Source of the DNA: VRUE01 sp963728835
GTDB taxonomy: Bacteria > Actinomycetota > Thermoleophilia > Solirubrobacterales > 70-9
Assembly (NCBI GenBank): GCA_963728835.1
Contig: CAVSKZ010000002.1
Coordinates: 1,054,001 to 1,118,000 of the forward strand
Reading direction: 5' to 3'
DNA: 64,000 nucleotides
How positions within the stretch are numbered: position 1 is the first letter of the stretch; each line of letters begins with the position of its first letter. Below are positions 60,904 to 64,000 of this stretch, piece by piece. Under the pieces are notes generated by a model. That model had not been told where the DNA came from and ran no database searches. It saw only the letters and a program-made list of their open reading frames with translations. The translations under genes and the position numbers were made by a program.

Positions 60904-62082
60904 ATGGACCTGACCCTCTCGCCATCCGAGCAGCGGTTCCGCGAAGAGGTTCGCGACTGGATCGAAGCGAACCATCCGGGCCCCGAGCCGGAAGGCGGCC
61001 TGGAGGAGGTGATGGCCTTCCGCCGCGAGTGGCAGCAGAAGATGCATGCCGCCGGCTGGGCGGGCATCTCCTGGCCGAAGGAGTACGGCGGCCGCGGCGC
61101 CACCATGATCGAGCAGGCGATCTTCGTCGGCGAGGCCTCGCGGCTGGAGGCGCCCAGCCCGGCCAACGTCCTCGGCCTGGCGATGGGCGGCCCGGTGGTG
61201 ATCGCCCACGGCACCGACGCGCAGAAGCAGCGCTACCTGGAGCCGATCCTCACCGCCGAGGAGATCTGGTGCCAGGGCTTCTCGGAGCCCGAGTCGGGCT
61301 CCGACCTCGCCTCGCTGAAGACCAGGGCGGTCAAAGACGGGGACGAATGGGTGGTCACCGGGCAGAAGGTCTGGACCACGTTCGCCCAGTACGCCAAGTG
61401 GTGCATGCTCGTCGCCCGCACCGACCCCGACGCCCCCAAGCACAAGGGGCTCACCTACTTCCTGATGGACATGGAGCAACCCGGGGTGCAGGCCAAGCCC
61501 CTGGTGCAGATCACCGGTGAGGGGGAGTTCAACGAGGTCTTCATCGAGGAGGCGCGCATCCCGCATGAGAACGTCATCGGCGAGGTCGGCGACGGCTGGT
61601 CGGTGGCGATCACGACCCTGATGAACGAGCGCGCCGGGCTTGCCTTCGGCGCCATCGCCCAGGTCGCCAACGGCCTCAAGCGGCTCGGGACCCTGGCCGC
61701 GGAGACCCGGACGAACGGCGGCACCGCCGCCGAGGATCCGGTAATCCGCCAGCGGCTGGCACAGCTACACATCGAGGCGGAGACGATGCGCTTGAACGCC
61801 TACCGCGGCCTGACCAAGACGATGCAGTCGGGGATCCCCGGCCCCGAGGGCTCGCTGGGCAAGTGGCAGTGGGCGGACATCAACCAGCGCATGGCCGAGC
61901 TCGCGCTCGACATCGAGGGCGCATACGCGCCGCTGGCGCGGGGAGACGACCACGCGATCGCCGGCGGTGCCTGGCAATACAGCTTCCTCCGCTCGCGCGC
62001 GAACTCGATCGAGGGCGGTACCACCGACATCCTCAAGAACATCATCGCCGAGCGGGTGCTCGGCCTTCCCAAGATGCGTTAG
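60904..62082 (+). CDS. Acyl-CoA dehydrogenase (first of pair)
   Basis: FAD enzyme of 392 residues that introduces the trans-2 double bond in acyl-CoA. Family segments are WPKEYGGRGATMIEQAIFVG near residues 57-76, CQGFSEPESGSDLASLKTRA near residues 121-140, GQKVWTTFAQYAKWCMLVAR and the C-terminal IEGGTTDILKNIIAERVLGL. The Glu base position typical of short- and medium-chain enzymes is not obvious, as in the FadE-like heterotetramers of Actinobacteria, in which one subunit is catalytic. It is followed by a second acyl-CoA dehydrogenase 12 bases on, suggesting a heteromeric enzyme. TATGCT lies nine bases before the ATG. Confidence 0.92.
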   Translation: MDLTLSPSEQRFREEVRDWIEANHPGPEPEGGLEEVMAFRREWQQKMHAAGWAGISWPKEYGGRGATMIEQAIFVGEASRLEAPSPANVLGLAMGGPVVIAHGTDAQKQRYLEPILTAEEIWCQGFSEPESGSDLASLKTRAVKDGDEWVVTGQKVWTTFAQYAKWCMLVARTDPDAPKHKGLTYFLMDMEQPGVQAKPLVQITGEGEFNEVFIEEARIPHENVIGEVGDGWSVAITTLMNERAGLAFGAIAQVANGLKRLGTLAAETRTNGGTAAEDPVIRQRLAQLHIEAETMRLNAYRGLTKTMQSGIPGPEGSLGKWQWADINQRMAELALDIEGAYAPLARGDDHAIAGGAWQYSFLRSRANSIEGGTTDILKNIIAERVLGLPKMR

Positions 62083-62094
62083 GGCTCGCCGCGT

Positions 62095-63219
62095 ATGTAC
62101 TTCGACCTCACAGACGAGCAGCAGGCGATCAAGTCGACGGCGCACGACTTCCTCGCCGCTCGCTACAAGTCCGAGCGCATCCGCGAGCTGGCCGACGGCG
62201 AGCACGGCTTCGAGCAGGCCGACTGGGAGGAGATGGCCGACCTGGGATGGCAGGGGCTTGCCCTGCCCGAGGAGTGGGGCGGGCAGGGGCTCGGCATCGT
62301 CGAGCTCGCCGTCCTCTTCGAGGAGATGGGCTACGCACTCGCCCCCTCGCCGCTCTTCTCCAACACGATCGCCGGCCTCGCGCTCGCCCACGGTGGATCG
62401 GACGACCAGCGCGAGCGCTTCCTGCGCCCGCTGGCCACCGGTCAGCTGCGCGGCACCCCGGCGCTCTGGGACGCCGGTTCTCCCGCGACCATCGGCGAGT
62501 TCACCATGGAGGCCCGCGCGGACGGCGACGGGGTCGTCCTCGACGGCGAGAAGGTTCTGGTGATCGACGCCGCGGCCGCGGACTTCCTCCTGGTCGCAAC
62601 CGCGGACGGCCACCGCCACCTGGTCGAGCGCGACGCCCCCGGCGTGACGATTGCGCCCGCGACGTCGATCGACCCCACCCGCCGCCTCTACTCGGTTCGC
62701 TTCGAGGGAGTTCGCGTCGCGCCCGAGAACTCGCTTCCCGGGGGCGCCGACGAGTACTTCCCGGTCTTCCACCGCGTCTGCGTGGCCCTCGCCGCGGAGT
62801 CGACCGGGATCGCTCAGCGGACGATGGAGATGGCCGTCGAGTACGCCAAGGACCGCCAGCAGTTCGGGCGGCCGATCGGCTCCTATCAGGCCGTCTCGCA
62901 CCGCTGTGCGCAGATGCTGCTCGAGACCGAGAACGCGCGTTCGGCCGTCTACGGAGCCGCCTGGGCGGCCGATGCCGAGCCCGAGTCGCTGCCCACGGCT
63001 GCATCGATGGCGAAGTCCTACGCGTCCGACGCGGGCTGGCGGGTGCCCGACGCCTCGCTCCAGGTTCACGGCGGGATCGGCTTCACCTGGGAGCACGACC
63101 TGCACTTCTTCCTCAAGCGCGGCAAAGCCAACGCGGCGATGTTCGGCGACGCCAAGTGGCATCGCGAGCGGGTCGCCGACGCGGTCCTCTCCAAGGCCGC
63201 CGAGCCGGTTTCGGCGTAG
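62095..63219 (+). CDS. Acyl-CoA dehydrogenase (second of pair)
   Basis: A 374-residue acyl-CoA dehydrogenase paralogue. The N-terminal domain has FLAARYKSERIRELADGEHG and LALPEEWGGQGLGIVELAVL. The middle domain is shorter and more divergent (DGVVLDGEKVLVIDAAAADF). The C-terminal domain is well kept: AVEYAKDRQQFGRPIGSYQA near residues 247-266 and LQVHGGIGFTWEHDLHFFLK near residues 322-341. The paired arrangement matches actinobacterial alpha2beta2 FadE enzymes used for sterol or branched substrates, though no sterol genes are seen. It is probably co-transcribed with the genes on both sides. Confidence 0.92.
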   Translation: MYFDLTDEQQAIKSTAHDFLAARYKSERIRELADGEHGFEQADWEEMADLGWQGLALPEEWGGQGLGIVELAVLFEEMGYALAPSPLFSNTIAGLALAHGGSDDQRERFLRPLATGQLRGTPALWDAGSPATIGEFTMEARADGDGVVLDGEKVLVIDAAAADFLLVATADGHRHLVERDAPGVTIAPATSIDPTRRLYSVRFEGVRVAPENSLPGGADEYFPVFHRVCVALAAESTGIAQRTMEMAVEYAKDRQQFGRPIGSYQAVSHRCAQMLLETENARSAVYGAAWAADAEPESLPTAASMAKSYASDAGWRVPDASLQVHGGIGFTWEHDLHFFLKRGKANAAMFGDAKWHRERVADAVLSKAAEPVSA

Positions 63220-63229
63220 GGCGGAGCCG

Positions 63230-64000
63230 GTGGGCGCGCTCGACCGCATCTCCGTCGCCGCGATCGGCGTTTCGGTTGCCGACCTCGAGGCCGAGGCCAA
63301 GCGCGCCGAGGCTGCGGGGGTCGAGTGCGTCTGGGCGCCCGAGCTCTTCCGCTCCTCGGTCACGCAGGCGGCCTACCTGGCGGGTCGCACCGAGAAGATC
63401 GACGTCGCCACCGGGATCGCCTGGGCCTTCACGCGCAGTCCCTTCATCCTCGCGGTCAGCGCCTTGGATATCGACGAGATGTCGGGCGGGCGCTTCCGGC
63501 TCGGCCTCGGCTCCGGCGTCAAGCGGCTGAACGAGACCTGGCACAACGCCGAGTACGGCCGCCCGGCACCGCACCTGCGCGAGGCGATCGAGGCGACACG
63601 GCTGATCATGCAGCAGGCCGGCAAGGGCGAGCCGATCCGCTACGAGGGCTCCTACTACGACATCGACATCAAGGGCTGGATCCGGCCCCACCCGGCGCCT
63701 CGCGAGTCGGTGCCGATCTACACGGCCGGGATCCAGAGCGGCATGTGCCGGATGGCGGGCGACGTCGCCGACGGGCTGATCGGGCACCCGATCCAGAGCC
63801 TTCGCTGGATCGACGAGGTCGTGGTCAGCTCCTTCGAGGAGGGTCTCTCCCGCTCTGGCCGCGAGCGCTCGAGCTTCGACTACCTGCCCACGGTCTGCTG
63901 CTCGATCGACGACGACGAGGCACGGGCGATCGACATGGCCCGGCGCACGATCTCCTTCTACGCGACGGTCAAGACCTACATGCCGCTCTGGGAGCTGCAC
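63230..64000 (+). CDS. LLM-class flavin/F420-dependent oxidoreductase, 3' end outside window
   Basis: Luciferase-like monooxygenase fold; 257 codons are visible and the frame is still open at the last base. GTG at 63230 follows the acyl-CoA dehydrogenase stop by ten bases, with GGCGGAG just upstream. The barrel begins with ISVAAIGVSVADLEAEAKRA and continues with GVECVWAPELF, VATGIAWAFTRSPFILA, DEMSGGRFRLGLGSGVKRLN and VPIYTAGIQSGMCRMAGDVA, which match F420-dependent members such as methylenetetrahydromethanopterin reductase-like proteins. The cofactor (FMN or F420) cannot be decided. It is probably the third gene of the acyl-CoA dehydrogenase operon. Confidence 0.85.
   Translation, partial: MGALDRISVAAIGVSVADLEAEAKRAEAAGVECVWAPELFRSSVTQAAYLAGRTEKIDVATGIAWAFTRSPFILAVSALDIDEMSGGRFRLGLGSGVKRLNETWHNAEYGRPAPHLREAIEATRLIMQQAGKGEPIRYEGSYYDIDIKGWIRPHPAPRESVPIYTAGIQSGMCRMAGDVADGLIGHPIQSLRWIDEVVVSSFEEGLSRSGRERSSFDYLPTVCCSIDDDEARAIDMARRTISFYATVKTYMPLWELH

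Overview
The window is about 70% G+C, with C- or G-ending codons in most genes. It reads as chromosomal DNA of a high-GC actinobacterium. The mix of CarD, DisA, ClpC with a TTG start, an F420/flavin luciferase-like oxidoreductase, frequent GTG starts and -10 hexamers six bases upstream of start codons fits an actinobacterial lineage. A Firmicute-style SigH (Spo0H type) in its ancestral place points to a deep branch such as Thermoleophilia/Solirubrobacterales; that placement is inference. There is no phage, plasmid, IS or CRISPR signal, and no gene-free gap exceeds 300 bases.

Layout. 1-9957: amine oxidase (5' end missing), rlmN, a cytochrome P450, a type III glutamine synthetase, an NlpC/P60-like exported protein, a 3-hydroxyacyl-CoA dehydrogenase/enoyl-CoA hydratase fusion, a sirtuin and a HAD phosphatase. 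10042-14419: a large exported peptidoglycan enzyme and neighbours. 14379-20117: iron uptake (FTR1 permease plus imelysin/EfeO-like lipoprotein under a DtxR-like box), then amt-P-II for ammonium. 20282-21466: a MerR-like HTH/class III cyclase. 21655-47819: a long ancestral housekeeping block, tilS-hpt-ftsH-folP-folB-folK-coaX-dus-greA-lysS-clpC-disA-carD-ispD-ispF-cysS-rlmB-sigH, which follows the order of the Bacillus subtilis tilS-sigH region with insertions. 47816-64000: a frameshifted acetyltransferase-like gene, a PD-(D/E)XK endonuclease-like gene running into tRNA-Thr(UGU), an aromatic-catabolism pair, a PlsC-GpsA fusion, an ECF sigma factor, a rhomboid protease, a BtuF-like protein, a CNNM/CorC protein and fatty-acid oxidation genes, ending inside a luciferase-like oxidoreductase.

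The most unusual signal is a set of large palindromic, apparently structured elements, mostly at transcription-unit ends. At least three are recurring families with conserved internal loops and outer stems that differ between copies yet remain fully complementary: family A at 9952-10047 and 25131-25221; family B at 3452-3544, 34435-34519 (reverse) and 52756-52843; family C at 43791-43854 and 45845-45912. The last copy lies in frame inside cysS, and another wobble-paired palindrome lies in frame inside ispD, recalling Rickettsia palindromic elements. Single-copy relatives sit at 8491-8537, 20124-20230, 21481-21642 and 31606-31654. Codon composition is atypical next to several of them.

Three genes (dus, an aldo/keto reductase, an acetyltransferase-like gene) each carry one extra base, in all three cases just after a GAG codon, in the context GAG-N-CTG. 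These may be real lesions, assembly errors or, less likely, recoding.
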